From positions 89,231,156 through 89,295,155 of the forward strand of contig OX393549.1 in the NCBI GenBank assembly GCA_947650365.1: 64,000 nucleotides of DNA, given 5' to 3'. Within the stretch, counting starts at the first letter, position 1. Every line of letters starts with the position of its first letter. The translations under genes were made by a program, and so were the position numbers. The notes under the pieces are model-generated. The model searched no databases. It was given only the letters and a program-made list of their open reading frames with translations, and was not told where the DNA came from. This document shows positions 1 to 14,737 of this stretch, one piece after another. The DNA is from Chamaelirium japonicum (Eukaryota > Streptophyta > Magnoliopsida > Liliales > Melanthiaceae).

Positions 1-1245
1 GTTTTAGTTTTACTGATGTGTTCGTTTTCTTTTCCCCCCTCTCTGTTTCAAGATGAGCGCCCATATCTCCGAGGAATAACAGGTGAGATTGAGGTCCTTT
101 TTCCTATTTTGCTGTTTCTTTTTCTGATTTCCTATTTTGCTGTTTCAGAATTCAGCAAAATATTCCTCTAATAATTATATACTTGCAAGGATCAACGACT
201 CTCAAAACTGCATACTTGGGTGTGAATAATAGCAAAACTGCATAATGCAAGCATCAACGACTCTCAAGATGATTTGCATTATGCAGTAAGCAGAATTCTA
301 AAAGAAAAAATAGGAATTCACAATTCTCTCTCTCTCTCTCTCTTTTTCTGAACACAATAGATCCTGATTTTTTTTTTTCTGCCTCTTCAGTTACAGGAGA
401 TCGAGGTCCCATCTGCAAGAGAGATAGTGAGGAGGCTGCAAGAGAATCGAGAGGATCTTAGAGGTGCTGATTTTTTGACATAAAATGAGCAGAATAGAAT
501 ACCTAGATGTGCTGATTTTTTGACATAAAATGAGCAGAATAAAATACCCGCATCTTATTTTTCTGGACGAATGGTGCTTATTTTTTGACAACAAGCCTCA
601 TTTAATCCAAGACGTTTATTTCTAGGATTAAAGTGAATTTTTTAAGACTTAACTTAAGGTGCTGATTTTTTTGTTAAATTCTAGAGGTTAGCTACCCAAC
701 CCTTTACCCAGATTTTTACTCAGATCCCGTTTTCCAATTTCTCCCATTCGATCTCTCTTTGGGGCTTTTATCCAACCATTGGATGGCACATTTGTAAATA
801 GGAAGGTCTTTGCAGATGACCGTTAGAATTTGATTTGGGATTTGAGTCTCCATCGATTTGGTAAAAAAATCCAATTAAAACTCAATTTGGTATAAGTTGG
901 AGTCAAGGGCTGGAGCTGCTTTTGAGGGGATTTTACTCAATTTCAAATTTGAGGAACGATTTTAGTAAGGGATGAAGATGCCCTTACAAGATATGGTTAA
1001 GGAGATTTTATCATTTTTGTTGGGTTTGTAAACCAATTGGATTAAATTTAACTGATGAATCCGATTGATATAATTAAAAGATTTTATTTTCTTTGTTGCT
1101 TCTCTCTGTCATGATTTTATTCTTTTGGTTTTAGGATAGTCTTATTCGACGTGTTGGGCTCGATGCGGCCGTTGCTACCATGCCAATCCGTCTATGTGGC
1201 GATCAAAATATGATGAGCCGCAAATGAGTACTTAATGTCTTTAAT

Positions 1246-1287
<42 letters not shown>

Positions 1288-1720
1288 CTCTCTGTGTGTG
1301 TCACTGTGGGTTTGAATGTTTTTTTCGTTCCTCAGATCATTCGTCAATGGAAGAAAAGGAAGAATAGCAGATTGACGATCGCAGTCTGTCCGTCCACCCA
1401 TGTTGGAACCCCCTCTCTTTGTCTCTTTTTCTAAGCTTTAAATTTCTAAGCTTATTACTATTTTTTTCCAGTCTTGAAGAAACTAGAAAGACTAGCCGAT
1501 TGACCCCTGCAGCCCGTGAGCTTGGTGAGGCTTCTGCTCAGGTTTCATTCTATCTTAATGATTTGTTTCCATATGCAGAGCTCTATTCAAGAATCATACA
1601 AGTATTGGTGTGATTTGGTCCATAAGGACCACTTATCTCTAGGGTCACTGTGTTTGATTCTTTCTTTTATTTCCCAGCTAGAAATGAATATGAATTTCTG
1701 TAGAAACTAAACAGGCAACG
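1..1720 (+). other. Unassigned region with exon-like fragments
   Basis: No complete gene is visible. Short stretches look like exons between plausible splice sites: about 52-97 (donor AG|GTGAG), 396-463 after an acceptor (reading EIEVPSAREIVRRLQENRE in one frame), 1136-1230 after TTTTAG, 1337-1400 after CTCAG, and 1471-1527 after TTCCAG (reading LEETRKTSRLTPAARELG). The frames do not join cleanly and no family is recognised. This may be a decayed host gene or chance. A (CT)n tract lies at 1250-1282. Confidence 0.2.
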
Positions 1721-1723
1721 ATT

Positions 1724-1798
1724 AACTCCGATATCACTGTGTCGGGCCTTAGTGCTCCTGCACTTAGCCTTCGGGCCAGCCATAGTGATATCGGAGTT
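1724..1798. repeat. Hairpin-forming inverted repeat
   Basis: AACTCCGATATCACT at 1724-1738 is the exact reverse complement of 1784-1798, with a 45-base loop that holds a further GGGCC repeat. It could be a very small MITE remnant or a stem-loop in a transcript. It does not fold like a tRNA. Confidence 0.55.
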
Positions 1799-1805
1799 GG
1801 TCATC

Positions 1806-2860
1806 GCCGGTTTCGATCGTTCATTCAACTCGCAATAGAGGCGGAATAGATGGGACAGTTGTCGTCATTCTTTTTTGTTTCAAGTAATGCCTCGATCAGT
1901 TGGGATGTTTTCTAGCAAAGCTGATCGAATACTTTTCTCTTGCTAATTTCATTTACACTCAGTTATTTTTGTAACATTTGTTATGTAAGGCCCTCTTTTA
2001 AGTTTTAATTAATGAGAAAACCATGAATTACGCCAATTGTATTGAGAAGACATTATTCTTTACCTCGGGACATTATATAAAATTGCATCATAGAATACTA
2101 TATTGTCAGCCCCCCTCCTTTCAATCCCAAAATTTATAGAATGCGTGGTGATCGCCTATTTCAATCCCAACCTATTTTGTATGTGGATTGGTTTATATTT
2201 TGTATGTGATTTGGTTTATATGAATTATGATTGGTTTATATTTTGCAATATTGGAGAAAGGTTTATGTGAATAGATGGCTAGAAGCCTAGAAATAATTTT
2301 GCTCTCTTGAGGTATACGATTTTTTATCTATACAGATTTGTGAACGAATATTCATAGAAAATATTTATATAGATTTGTGAACGAATATCCATAGAAGTAT
2401 AGAACTGATCTATAATTGATCGATTAGACAAATCGAAAGCAGGCATTAATTATCAGTTTGGGCTTAATCCGATCTTTTAAAAAGTGCATAATGGCAGACC
2501 TTGATTGGGCCGTAAGCAAGTGCAGCAAATCACTTTGTCCTTCTTAATGTTGGACATTAGTAGTAGGAGTAAAGAGCTGATGGGGCTGTTGCCAGCTAGG
2601 GTGGTGGCCTGATGCTTGGTTGTTTTCCCCCCTTTGCATAATTTGATTGGCTTATTTATTGGGCCACTATGACTGTGGCCCTACATCTGTTCTATACTGT
2701 GGACTCAGCACATGGGATGCTAGACTCCTACTGTAAAAGATATCACAAATTTTGGATGATTGGTTGTTCACGCACATAAGAATGGGTATCACGTCAAACT
2801 ACTAAATAATTCACCAATATTTCTGGCTCATTAGCACTTGCAAAGGGTTGGTTTTTATCT
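1806..2860. other. AT-rich intergenic sequence
   Basis: No gene is seen. Short direct repeats are present: a GATTGGTTTATATTTTG-like motif about three times around 2175-2245, and AGATTTGTGAACGAATAT twice near 2334 and 2372. Nothing else is supportable. Confidence 0.4.
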
Positions 2861-2861
2861 A

Positions 2862-3205
2862 GGTAAAATACACTTTACCCCCTTGAAGTTTAGCCCAGAA
2901 TCACTTAACCCCATTGAAGTTATTTTGTTCCAAATCGGTCCCTATAGTTTTCAATGGTAGCACAGTACCCCCTTTGTCAACTACTAAATTTCCTCTTTTG
3001 GCAATTTCTATCTAATCAAAACTGAATCGAAGGTCCTATAGCCTTCAATGGTTGCACAATACTCCCTTTTGTCAACTACTAAATTTCCTCTTTGGTAATT
3101 TCTATCAAATCAAAACTGAATTGAAGGGACAAAATGTAGTTTTTTAACTATAAGGGGGTTAAGCGGTTTTGGGCTGAACTTCATGGGGGTAAAGTGTAAT
3201 TTATC
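2862..3205. mobile_element. MITE with long terminal inverted repeats
   Basis: The left end reads GTAAAATACACTTTACCCCC and the right end reads the reverse complement with few changes. The complementarity continues about 50 bp inwards, through the segment resembling GAAGTT-AGCCCA and the CTTAACCCC block. The interior carries two copies of a segment containing CCCTTTGTCAACTACTAAAT. There is no coding sequence. No exact target-site duplication could be fixed, so the superfamily is uncertain. Confidence 0.65.
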
Positions 3206-5344
3206 TTTTGATCTATGAACATTTAGCATAAGATCATCTTTTGAATAAAGTTGACGCCACATGAATGAAAATCTTGCCCAATTCCATTTATAATAATGTA
3301 CTTAAAGCCATCCCTGAGCCAGCAGCCTCTGGATTTGATCAAGTCCCCATTTTGTGCGCGTACATTACCTCAATTTCATTAGTTTGATTCGTTGGACCCT
3401 GTCTCTTGGTGACTCGATTCTCTGCTTACAAATATGTTGAGCTAAGTTACTATTATATTACAGGTCGGACTTGAACGCCATTCAAAGGAAGAGACTCAAA
3501 GGGAAGGATCGGTTTGTCTAAAATAACGGTATGATTTGATTAAAATCTGTAGTTGAGAAAGATTTGAAGGTCAACGGACTAAATAATCAGCTCACCAGGC
3601 ATTGATGCCTGACCAAACATGTGCGCTGTCCAGCTCATGCTCTGAAGAGAGTCAGAGGAGAGGCCGAAAGTAGCAACGGAGCTTGGAATCAGGATTCTTG
3701 CTGGTAAACCTAAGAGCCCGGTTCGCTCGATTCGATTTAATATCGATTTCAGGAGTGTTTCGAGAGGTTAGGTTCATGTATTCTGCATCGGAATGGATGG
3801 ATTGTGTGTTGTGTCTGGAGCTTCTGTGATTCCCCCTCCCACTGAGGCAACCCCCATATGCTAATGCTCGCAGTCGCTTGCCTGCAGGTCCTTGCTGTCT
3901 CCTGACGTTCCCAAGGGCAACCCATCACCCGGTGAAGCCAAAGCAGAGCTAAGTATTTTATAGGGCTTAGTTTAATTGTGGGTGAATTCCTCTTCATAGC
4001 AATTCTCTCTTTATATCAATTTTCATTTGGAAGCATGCCAAGACATAGGGTTCTGTCTATGCTTCTAAGACCCACTAAAGACTTTCTGACAGTAATTCTA
4101 AAGACTTGATTGCGACTGGATGACCTTTATTACTTCAAATACTTGGAGTTGCAGGTATTTCCTTCCATAGATCGTGTGGTTAATTGGTTTGGATAGTTTT
4201 ATAAACTTGATCACATTTTGATCTCTTTCTTTTCTACTTGAAGGGATCTGCTTCACCTCTCAGTGTTGTAATGGCTTGACGACCACTCTTTCCTTTTTAA
4301 AGTTGCAACTGAGGAAGACAATCATTAAAGATGATCCACTGCAGGTATTTCCTTATATAGAATACATAATGAAGTAATCAGGCCTCTATTTTGTTTGTAA
4401 ATTGTTTGAAGTATGATGTTCGCATGGGTTATGATTGAGTTTTGAATGAATTGGTTTCAAGCCAAAGTCTCTTACTTTGGTTTCATCTTTTGCACAAATT
4501 GCCACCGAGCTGCATACCCTAATCATTAGTTTATCGAATGGTTTTTTTGTTTGGTGCAACACAAGTACTCATTAACCATCTGTCACGACGTAATATCTGA
4601 TCCATAGTTCTTACCCATTCCAAATTGCGGATCGTACTACCTTTTCATTCTTATTTTGTTACTTTCTCCGTCCACGACTTTTTAGCCCCGAAAGTTGGCG
4701 GGCTTTCTCATGCAATTTTTGTTTTGGTTTGGGTATATTCTTTTGATTTTGCTATGTCCAATTATTGGTTCTATAATCTTGCATGATTTTTTAGAGAAAT
4801 TCAATGGTGTTTGCATGTCTAAGAATATTTGTTATCTTCATTGTTAAATATATTACTGATGGTGTGAACGGACCTCATCGAGTGTGTTGAGCCAAGTGCA
4901 TGTTGTAGGCCGGTCAAGAGCCTGAAAAACCTGTTATCCAATGGGCTTGGCATGGTTGTGGGGACCAACAGTCTCCAATTGTGTTGCTGATTTTTTTGTT
5001 CTTACAGTCTCCATGTCGTCCCTTCTCTTAGATCCACTCCTCAGCAGCCCGCCGCGACGATCAGGTTTCCCCTTCAACTCTCTCTCTCTCTCTCTCCCAA
5101 TTTGTTTGTGTCAAATTTTTTTACTAACATAGTGTCTTTGTGTTGCTTTTTTTTTTGTGTTGTTTTCTTTCTTTACAATCTCCATGTCATCCCATCCATC
5201 ACCAGCCTCAACTCCTTTAGACATGGGTTTGGCCATAGCCATGGAAGAGCCCATGGCCACCGCGAGGTGGAGGAAATGGGGAGATGTGGAGTCTTTGAGG
5301 GTGTAAATGGAGACTTACTACGAGAATAAGCTGCAACCATGTAG
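3206..5344. other. Intergenic sequence, no supportable gene
   Basis: No convincing gene, RNA or mobile element is seen. A short open stretch at 5188-5307 reads on the plus strand as a Met-rich, Trp/Arg-containing peptide. It is interrupted by a stop and lies in a different frame from the DUF616 fragment that follows, so its link to that fragment is unclear. A short (CT)n tract lies at 5080-5096. Confidence 0.3.
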
Positions 5345-5584
5345 ACATTGGAAGCCATTTGCTTCTTCATGTTCATAGATGACACCACCCTCCGAGACCT
5401 CCACACCCACAAAGTCCTCGGCAACAGCACAAACGGGGAGGCTGACATGGTCGGAGCTCGGAAGGTCGTGAGGGTCCTGAGCAGCGGGCTCCCCTACGAC
5501 GGCCCCACGATGAACGGGGTGATACCCAAGCATCTCATCTACCGGCTGTTACCCAATTCCATATTCAGTGTCTGGCTGGATGCA
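5345..5584 (+). pseudogene. DUF616 (MUCI70/TOD1-like) exon fragment
   Basis: Eighty codons are open and read like the central part of plant DUF616 proteins, a family that includes the probable hexosyltransferase MUCI70 and TOD1. Visible family-like strings are CFFMFIDDTTLR near the start, then LPYDGPTMNGVIPKHLIYRL, then FSVWLDA at the end. The segment follows a possible splice acceptor (CCATGTAG|). No donor is seen after the WLDA codons: the frame runs on into T-rich sequence and stops at about 5635. The neighbouring family blocks are absent on both sides. It is therefore best read as a stranded exon or gene fragment, perhaps carried here by a transposon. Family assignment is from memory of the motif pattern. 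Confidence 0.55.
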
Positions 5585-6529
5585 TTATGTTTTTTTTCTA
5601 TTTCAAGATGTATTACAGCTTTAGTAATTTGTTGTTAACTAGATTGTATCAATTTGAAGGTTTACTCATATAGTTATCATGGAATGCATCTAAAGTACGA
5701 GTTTCTATGTATAAAAAAGTAAGACTTTGTTACTTTAACTCTTTAGTTTTGTAATTTGGTTATATATTTTTTTAAAGAGGTTACATGGTTTTTGCTATTT
5801 CAAGATATATTACGGTTTTAGCAATTTGATGTTAACTTGATTGTTGCAATTTGAACAAAGTTTCCAGCTATGTCTTAAACGTTTATTATGCATGTCAAAC
5901 TTATTTTTGAAATATCAAATTGTTTGGTATTTTATTTTGTTTATCTACTTGCTTTTATTCACCTCGAGTCCAGTCATAATAAGGTCCCCACATTGGGGGC
6001 GACATAATCGACACCATGAACCCCGCAATTGTCGACATCATCAGCAACAGAAAGGTTATCACCAACACTCCCATGATAAGTTTTGGTTCCACCTCAGAAG
6101 ATGGCAGCACCCTTATTTCTTGGACCGACTAATTCCTTCTCTGCTTAGCACGTTTCATCGTCTGGCGCCCCCTGTTCTTCCATTTCCCGACACCACCAGG
6201 ACGATGTTTTTCCTCGATTTCGAGGATCCTACGTTTCCTGTAACAGCAATGAAAAAAATACACATCAACATTGCGTCACAAGAAGGATCCAATAAAATTT
6301 CATGCGGAAGTCGCAACATAACACAACATCATAGTTTCGGTAAGGTTTGGTTGATGCTGATTACACTAAACTCTAGCTTCAATAGGCACTTGATCTAGAT
6401 CCAAGACAAGAAGTTTTGGTACAAGAGGATTCACATGCAACTTTTATTTTTTTTGGGTACAAGAGACCTGTTGGGGCTAAATATTAATTCCTCAAGCAAT
6501 AGGTTGATAAAACAACTTTATTTTTCGAT
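5585..6529. other. AT-rich sequence with a short open stretch
   Basis: Sequence around 5640-5830 repeats itself loosely (the TTTCAAGATNTATTAC motif occurs twice). At about 5995-6130 one plus frame reads a plausible peptide (GGDIIDTMNPAIVDIISNRK and on) to a stop. It has no recognised family and no start, so it may be a gene scrap. No complete gene is seen. Confidence 0.25.
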
Positions 6530-6733
6530 GAGAAAATGCTATTCAGACATCCTGATTTCCATCTGGATCGAGCCATCCTGATGTCGCACTGATCACAGCC
6601 GTCCGTTGCACCCAGACCTGAATGGTGAATAACACTTAGTCTCGACCGGTAGGCAAAGGGACGGTTCTGATCAGGTGCCATGTCAGGATGGCCCCATCTG
6701 GATGGAAACCAGGATGGCTAAATAGCATTGCTC
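6530..6733. mobile_element. Small TIR MITE, MULE or hAT type
   Basis: The ends are inverted: GAGAAAATGCTATTCAGACA on the left, and on the right the reverse complement of a related sequence ending in AGCATTGCTC. Complementarity runs through the ATCCTG and CCATCTGGAT blocks. Flanks TTTTCGAT and TTTTAGAT match at 7 of 8 positions and may be the target-site duplication. The terminal GAGNAATGCTATT motif is shared with the element at 63557-63737, so the two probably belong to one family. It is non-coding. Confidence 0.65.
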
Positions 6734-7480
6734 TTTTAGATGGGGTTCTTACACGGGATGGAAATGTGTGACGCCAAACTTTTTCATACCATAGAATGGT
6801 ATCCAGTTCCAACACACAAAACTACTTTCAGGACCCAAAAGTGAAATAACACTTGGCAAAGATCATATTCACTCTTGCAATAGAAGGTTGTAGGCTTATG
6901 AGACCTGTACGCCTTGAGGGTAGGATCGGAGAGCAGCTCATCAGCAAATGTCGTCTTCCTCTCTTTCTTCGTCAGCCTGCCCGAGAAGAACTCGGACGCA
7001 GGTTCAATCACCGTACCCATCTGAACATTGGCCAAAAAATGGAAAATTATAAATAATGAGGGAGAGGGAGGCCTTAGTGGCGCTTAATAGTAGAGTAAAT
7101 GCTTTTTTAACGCAATCGAAAGAGCATGCATCTTGCCTGGAAATACTTGGGGAGTGCCTTGGATTTCTCTCCCTTCTTGAAGTGTCATTTTGGATCAATA
7201 ACACTTCTTAACTGCCACAGAATTGCAATTGTCAATACCCAGGGAAAAAAACAAACAATCTGAGGGGAGCAAACAGAAGCAACCAATGTTTGTGGCCTGC
7301 AGTATCATTCGAATGTGATTCATCAGTGGGGCCCACCTACATCAAAATATTGTGAGCATACGACGTAGTCCGTGAGTCCATTCACACAAAATATTAGTGT
7401 AGTTGTGTTATTAGTGAATTTTGTCACCCCCAACTAATGTATGTGTCCTTGCCAAAATGCTTTTATGGAAATATTATCAT
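6734..7480. other. Intergenic sequence, nothing identified
   Basis: No gene or repeat could be supported here on either strand. Confidence 0.3.
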
Positions 7481-7489
7481 CTCTTTTAA

Positions 7490-8105
<616 letters not shown>

Positions 8106-8285
8106 GAAATATAATCGTTCTATACTAGCAAATTTAGGAATTAATCAAATTCTTAAGATTAAAAATTGATTAGCAAATGTTATTTTAGCATACACGGACA
8201 AATCACAAAATTCTTTTAGAAATGGTTTGCCAAGGCAGAGCGGGTTCTATGGAACCGTCATTCACCTTGCCGAACTTTTCTAAAA

Positions 8286-10124
<1,839 letters not shown>

Positions 10125-10548
10125 ATTCTAAATATTATTTATCGCTATTTAGGTTTTGTATTAGATACAAATTGTTTTCATGGATTAAATAATAGCAAAG
10201 AAATAAAGTTAGAAATTCTGGCCTGATAGTCGAAGCACGCTAGGCGTTGTCCCAAGAAACTTATTGCCCCCCCTCGTGCGGGTCTCGTGGCAATGATTCT
10301 CGGAGATACGACGACCCCGGTCAGGCGACCTCCTTCTCGTCAGCACGGCTCCAAGAAGGCTTTGCGAACCTCGATTGACTTACAGGAACCCAGTGACACT
10401 AAAGAAAACCGATAAAAGAAATCCCTCCGAAAATGAAGAAGCGGAACTGCAGCACTTCTTCTTGACCAAAATATGAGAAAGAAATAGCACAGAGTTTTTA
10501 GAGTGGAATATAATATTTTTTCTATGTCAAAGCATTGGTCTCAAGTGC

Positions 10549-10558
10549 CTTTTATAGG
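10549..10558 (-). promoter_or_regulatory. LTR TATA box
   Basis: CCTATAAAAG on the minus strand lies inside the LTR, in the orientation of copia transcription. The same motif is at 48658-48667 in the 5' LTR. Inferred promoter core. Confidence 0.5.
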
Positions 10559-10893
10559 CTTTTCCCAAAGTTTTACCGTTGGGCAGCCATAAGTGGCCAT
10601 CAAACCATTGGGCAGCCATAAGTAGCCATCAAACCATTGGGCATTTGGTGCATGGGTTACCGTTTGACCCCATGTGACCGTTGGATGAAAAGCCAACGTA
10701 TATTCATCAAAGGCTTTGATGGTACCAATGGTCAAATGGGCAAAAGGTCTGCTATATACCCAACGGTCAAAAGGTGGTCTGCTCTATACCCAACGGTCAA
10801 ATGGGCAAAAGGTGACCTGCTTTATGGACAACAACTGTACTGCACAGCAGTAATAGCTCATTGTTTGTGGTTTTTTAAAACATTTCACTAACA

Positions 10894-10905
10894 ATCCCCC
10901 ACATG
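10894..10905 (-). other. Polypurine tract of the copia element
   Basis: The minus strand reads CATGTGGGGGAT directly before TGTTAGTG, the start of the 3' LTR. This is the expected plus-strand primer and confirms both the LTR edge and the element's orientation. Confidence 0.85.
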
Positions 10906-11455
10906 TTTTAAAAACATCAAATATTAAAAAAAATTAAATTCAAATAAATAAAGACTTTTGCTGGATTCCTTATACTACGCAGTAGGTGTAGGTACCTTCC
11001 GGTTTGAACCTTCACTTAGTACAATTGTATACATCCGTGAGGACTTGGTGGACTGCGCTTTGAACCAGCCTCATTTATCGGGTTTCTACAGGTTGTACAC
11101 GTGGTACAGTTTTCGATGATTCTAAGCGGGTTGCGCTATTAATGGCCTTGCGCAGATATCTTTTCGTGTATGTTTCTAGGGAGCAGCCCTGGTCCCAGAG
11201 TTGCGGCCTCACAACGACATACATATAGGTAAGTCCTAATAGGGGTGTGAGCAAGGCGACACCCTGCCTCATTGGTCTTGGACTTATTAAGAGTTTTAAA
11301 CTCATCATACCCCTTGCTTTTAATAAGCACTGACGTCATAGGGACGGGAGCACTATTCAGTGCTCCTCATTTTCAATCACTACTACAGTTTGTTTCTACC
11401 CATTGAACCTCCGTGAGGTTGGGTTCCCACTGCGGTGATTTTTCTTATGGGCTTA
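10906..11455 (-). other. Copia 3' untranslated region
   Basis: Non-coding internal sequence between the end of RNase H and the polypurine tract. Open frames here are short and unlike any retroelement protein. Confidence 0.6.
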
Positions 11456-12779
11456 ATCCCATCCCCCTCGACGATTCTAAGACCACTGTCCTAGAAAGGC
11501 CCTTAGTTAGATAATCCGCCAAATTCTTTTCGGATCTAACAAAGTCTAGGGCAATTATTTGATTTTTCATCTTATATCTGAGAGATCTATGTCTCACTTT
11601 CATATGTCGATTTATTTTTACATCAGCATTCTCTTGATTACATTTATCAATAGCTGATCAACAATCACAATGGATAGATATAGCCGGTAAAGGCTTTTCT
11701 ATCAATGGGATCTCATATAGGAGGTCTCGAAGCCATTCTGCTTCTGTGCTAGTGGTATCTAGCGCTATCATTTCCAATTCCATCGTACTCCTAGCTATAA
11801 CGGTCTGTTTGGTGGATTTCCAAGATATGGCTCCTCCTCCTAGTAGGAATACAAACCCGGTAGTTGATTAAATATCTATCGAGTCACTAATCCAGTTGGC
11901 ATCAGAGTATCCCTCTAATACAGCTAGATATCCACTATAGTGGAGACCATATGATATGGTTCTCTTAAGGTATCTAAAGACTCTTTCTAACGCGTTCCAA
12001 TGGGACTCATTCGGGTTAGACGTATAACGACTAAGTCTATTTACCGCGTAAGCGATATTGGGTCGAGTATAGTTGGCCAGAAAATCTAGTGATCCTATGA
12101 TTTGAGCATACTCGCTCTGTAGTCTAGGAAGTCCAGTGTTCTTTGTCAGATGGGTATTTGGATCATATGGTGTGGATACCGGTTGGCAATCGGGATCGTA
12201 AAATTTCCTAAGGATTTTCTCGACATAGTGGGATTGGGATAACACTAGACCATTGTCTTTCCTAATGATCTTAGTGTTCAAAATAACGTCGGCTTGTCCT
12301 AGATCTTTCATGTCGAAGTTTTGGGACAAAAAATATTTGATATCATTTATGATTTGTATATTTAAACCGAATATTAGGATATCGTCAACATACAAACATA
12401 AAATGATAACATTATTACCATCTACTTTATGGTATACACATTCATCCATTGTATTGATATCAAATCCATAGGATAAGATAACTTCATCGAATTTCATGTG
12501 TCATTGTTTTGGGGCTTGTTTAAGTCCATAGAGGGATCGAATTAACTTACACACCTTTCCCTCTTGTCCAGGTGCAGTAAATCCCTCGGGTTAGTCCATA
12601 TATATTTCCTCATTAAGGTCATCATTCAAGAAAGCAGTCTTGACATCCATTTGATGTATGACTAGCTTATAGATTGAAGCTAAGGCAATGAGGATCATAA
12701 TCGTAGTTATCCTAGCGACAGGTGAGTAGACATCAAAGTAGTCAACCCCAGGTTTTTGGGTAAAACCCTTGGCTACAAG
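11455..12779 (-). pseudogene. Copia reverse transcriptase and RNase H, with stops
   Basis: Read on the minus strand. It contains the reverse transcriptase core with YVDDILIFG (YVDD catalytic motif, about 12380-12410), then the RNase H start [10 protein letters not shown] near 11890, a [18 protein letters not shown] stretch near 11815-11855, and an ADYLTKG-like end near 11500. In-frame nonsense codons sit at about 12780, 12592, 12499 and 11868. Most are explained by single C-to-T or G-to-A changes, and the frame is otherwise kept. It would copy retrotransposon RNA and degrade the template. It continues directly from the integrase part. Confidence 0.9.
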
Positions 12780-14237
12780 TCATGCCTTAAATTTATCTAT
12801 GGTACCGTCGGGTCTAAGCTTCTTCTTAAATACCCATTTACATCCTATGGTTTTACAACCAGGAGATAAATTGGTGAGTTCCCAGGTACAGTTTTGAAGT
12901 ATGGATTGGATCTCGTTATCTATGGCTTCCTTCCAAAAGGGTGAGTCTATGGACTTCATTGCATCTGTATAGGTGGATGGAGAGTTCTCCACCAGAAGTG
13001 CATATAAGTCATCAAAGACTTTTTCTACACGGGCACGTTTACTCTTCCTAGGTTCGGTTTGGGTTACCAGTTCAGTCTGGTCTTTAGGTTCTAATTTGAC
13101 TTCAGGTTCGATATGAGTAACCTGATTAGAACTGGAGGCCTGGTTATTGGTATTAATCCTAGTGTTGATCCTAGTCTTATAAGGGAAGATATTTTCGAAG
13201 TATGAGGCATCTCTAGCTTCGATTATGGTGTTATTGGCTATTTCGCTTATTTCAGAGTTAAACACTAAAAATCGATTAGCGTTACTATCTGAAGCGTAGC
13301 CGATAAAGATGGCATCTACAGTCTTAGGTCCTATCTTTTTTCTTTTGTTATCGGGGATCTTTACCTTAGCTAGGCACCCCCACACTTTTAGATATTCTAA
13401 GTTAGGTTTTCTATTTTTCCATATTTCGTATGGAGTCAAGTCATTGTGTTTGAAGGGAATACGGTTAAGAATAAAACAGGCTGTCATCAGGGCTTCCCCC
13501 CATAAGTTCTCTGGCACTCCAGAGCTTATTAACATGGAATTGACCATGTTCATTAGGGTCCTATTTTTCCTCTCTGCTACACCGTTGGATTGGGGAGTAT
13601 AAGGAGCTGTGACTTCATGGAGTATTCCATAGTCTTCACAGTACTCACTTAACTCATTTGAGGTGTACTCCCCTCCTCGGTCTGACCTAAGGATCTTAAT
13701 GGTTTCGTCTAATTGGTTTTCAACCTCAGCTCTATAAATTTTAAATTTACTGAGTACTTCATCCTTAGTCTTAATAAGGTATAGGTGGCAATATTTTGAA
13801 GCATCATCTATAAACGTTACAAAATATCTATTGCCACCTCTCGAGGTTCTCCCAGAATCACAGATATCGCTGTGAATTAGTTCAAGTATTTTGGAGTCTC
13901 GATCGATAGTTTTAAAGGATTTCTTAGACTGTTTGGCTTCTACACTTATCTCGCACTTATCGAGATTCCTAGTATCGGATTTAGGGATAATGTTTAAGGT
14001 CATGAGTTTCTTGATAGAATTATGGTTCACATGACCTAGTCTTTGGTGCCAAGTGACCGAAGACTCAACATTCAGAATTGTAAACGAAGGATTATAAACA
14101 TTCAATTTAAATAATCCAGCACATAGAAATCCTTTTCCAATAAAATTTGTTCCCTTAGTTATTACAACTTTATTGGACTCAAATACAAGCTTGTACCCAT
14201 ATTGTACTAACAAAGACCCACTAATTAGATTCCTCAT
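12780..14237 (-). pseudogene. Copia GAG-pre-integrase, integrase and start of RT
   Basis: An open stretch of 485 codons on the minus strand. In order it shows the GAG-pre-integrase signature WHQRLGHVNHNSIKKLM; the integrase core with IHSDICDSG (first Asp), FVTFIDDASKY (second Asp) and PQSNGVAERKNRTL (Glu of the DDE triad); the polylinker region; and the start of reverse transcriptase (WKEAIDNEIQS, GCKWVFKKKLRPDG). It ends at a nonsense codon after DKFKA. The integrase triad itself appears intact. A frameshift near 14270 separates it from the protease part, so this is a fragment of a broken polyprotein. Confidence 0.92.
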
Positions 14238-14269
14238 AATCTCCGGAACGTGGTGGACTCCACGCAGGG

Positions 14270-14735
14270 TTAGGTCTTCTCCGATGTCAGCTTCAGGTCG
14301 ATCCGTCCTATCCCTAGCACACGAGCCTCAGCATTGTTCCCCATGCTTATAGCTTATCCACCTGAGACCTGATAGGTGGAAAACAAAGATTGATCAGAGC
14401 AAACGTGAATGTTAGCTCCTGTGTCAATCCACCAATCAAATGCTTGAAAGGTCATGTTAACATCAGGGGTGAAGAGAACAGACCTGAAAGCGATCCCAGA
14501 AGAGCCAGCTCCAGAGGTCACAATGTTGACTTAGGAGCCGGGTGTCGTTGGACCATTCCTTCTTGGATTTGGAGGTGGTGATGGCTTCTTGTAGAAGCAT
14601 TGGTTGGCCATGTGATTGGTCCGACTGCAGACGTAGCAACAACGCACTCCTTCCTTCTTTTGGTCCTTGGGATGGTTTGGGTTATGGTTGCTATGGTAGG
14701 GCTTCTTAGTATATGGCTTAGGCTTAGGGTGGAAG
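14270..14735 (-). pseudogene. Copia zinc knuckle and protease part, with stops
   Basis: In the gag reading frame after a nonsense codon, the minus strand shows a CX2CX4HX4C zinc knuckle (CYVCSRTNHMANQC, about 14597-14641). Further on is the aspartic protease active site WWIDTGANIHVC (about 14395-14430). Extra stops lie near 14530 and 14355, and the frame is lost near 14270. These would be the nucleocapsid and the protease that cuts the polyprotein. Confidence 0.85.
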
Positions 14736-14737
14736 GG

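Noticed and set aside
1724..1798. Possible tRNA or small RNA gene
   Set aside because: The paired arms are 15 bp with a 45-base loop and there is no cloverleaf or A/B box pattern.
5173..5533. Overlapping minus-strand frames of 71-91 codons
   Set aside because: They lie opposite the DUF616 reading frame, whose family match is convincing; the minus frames match nothing recognised.
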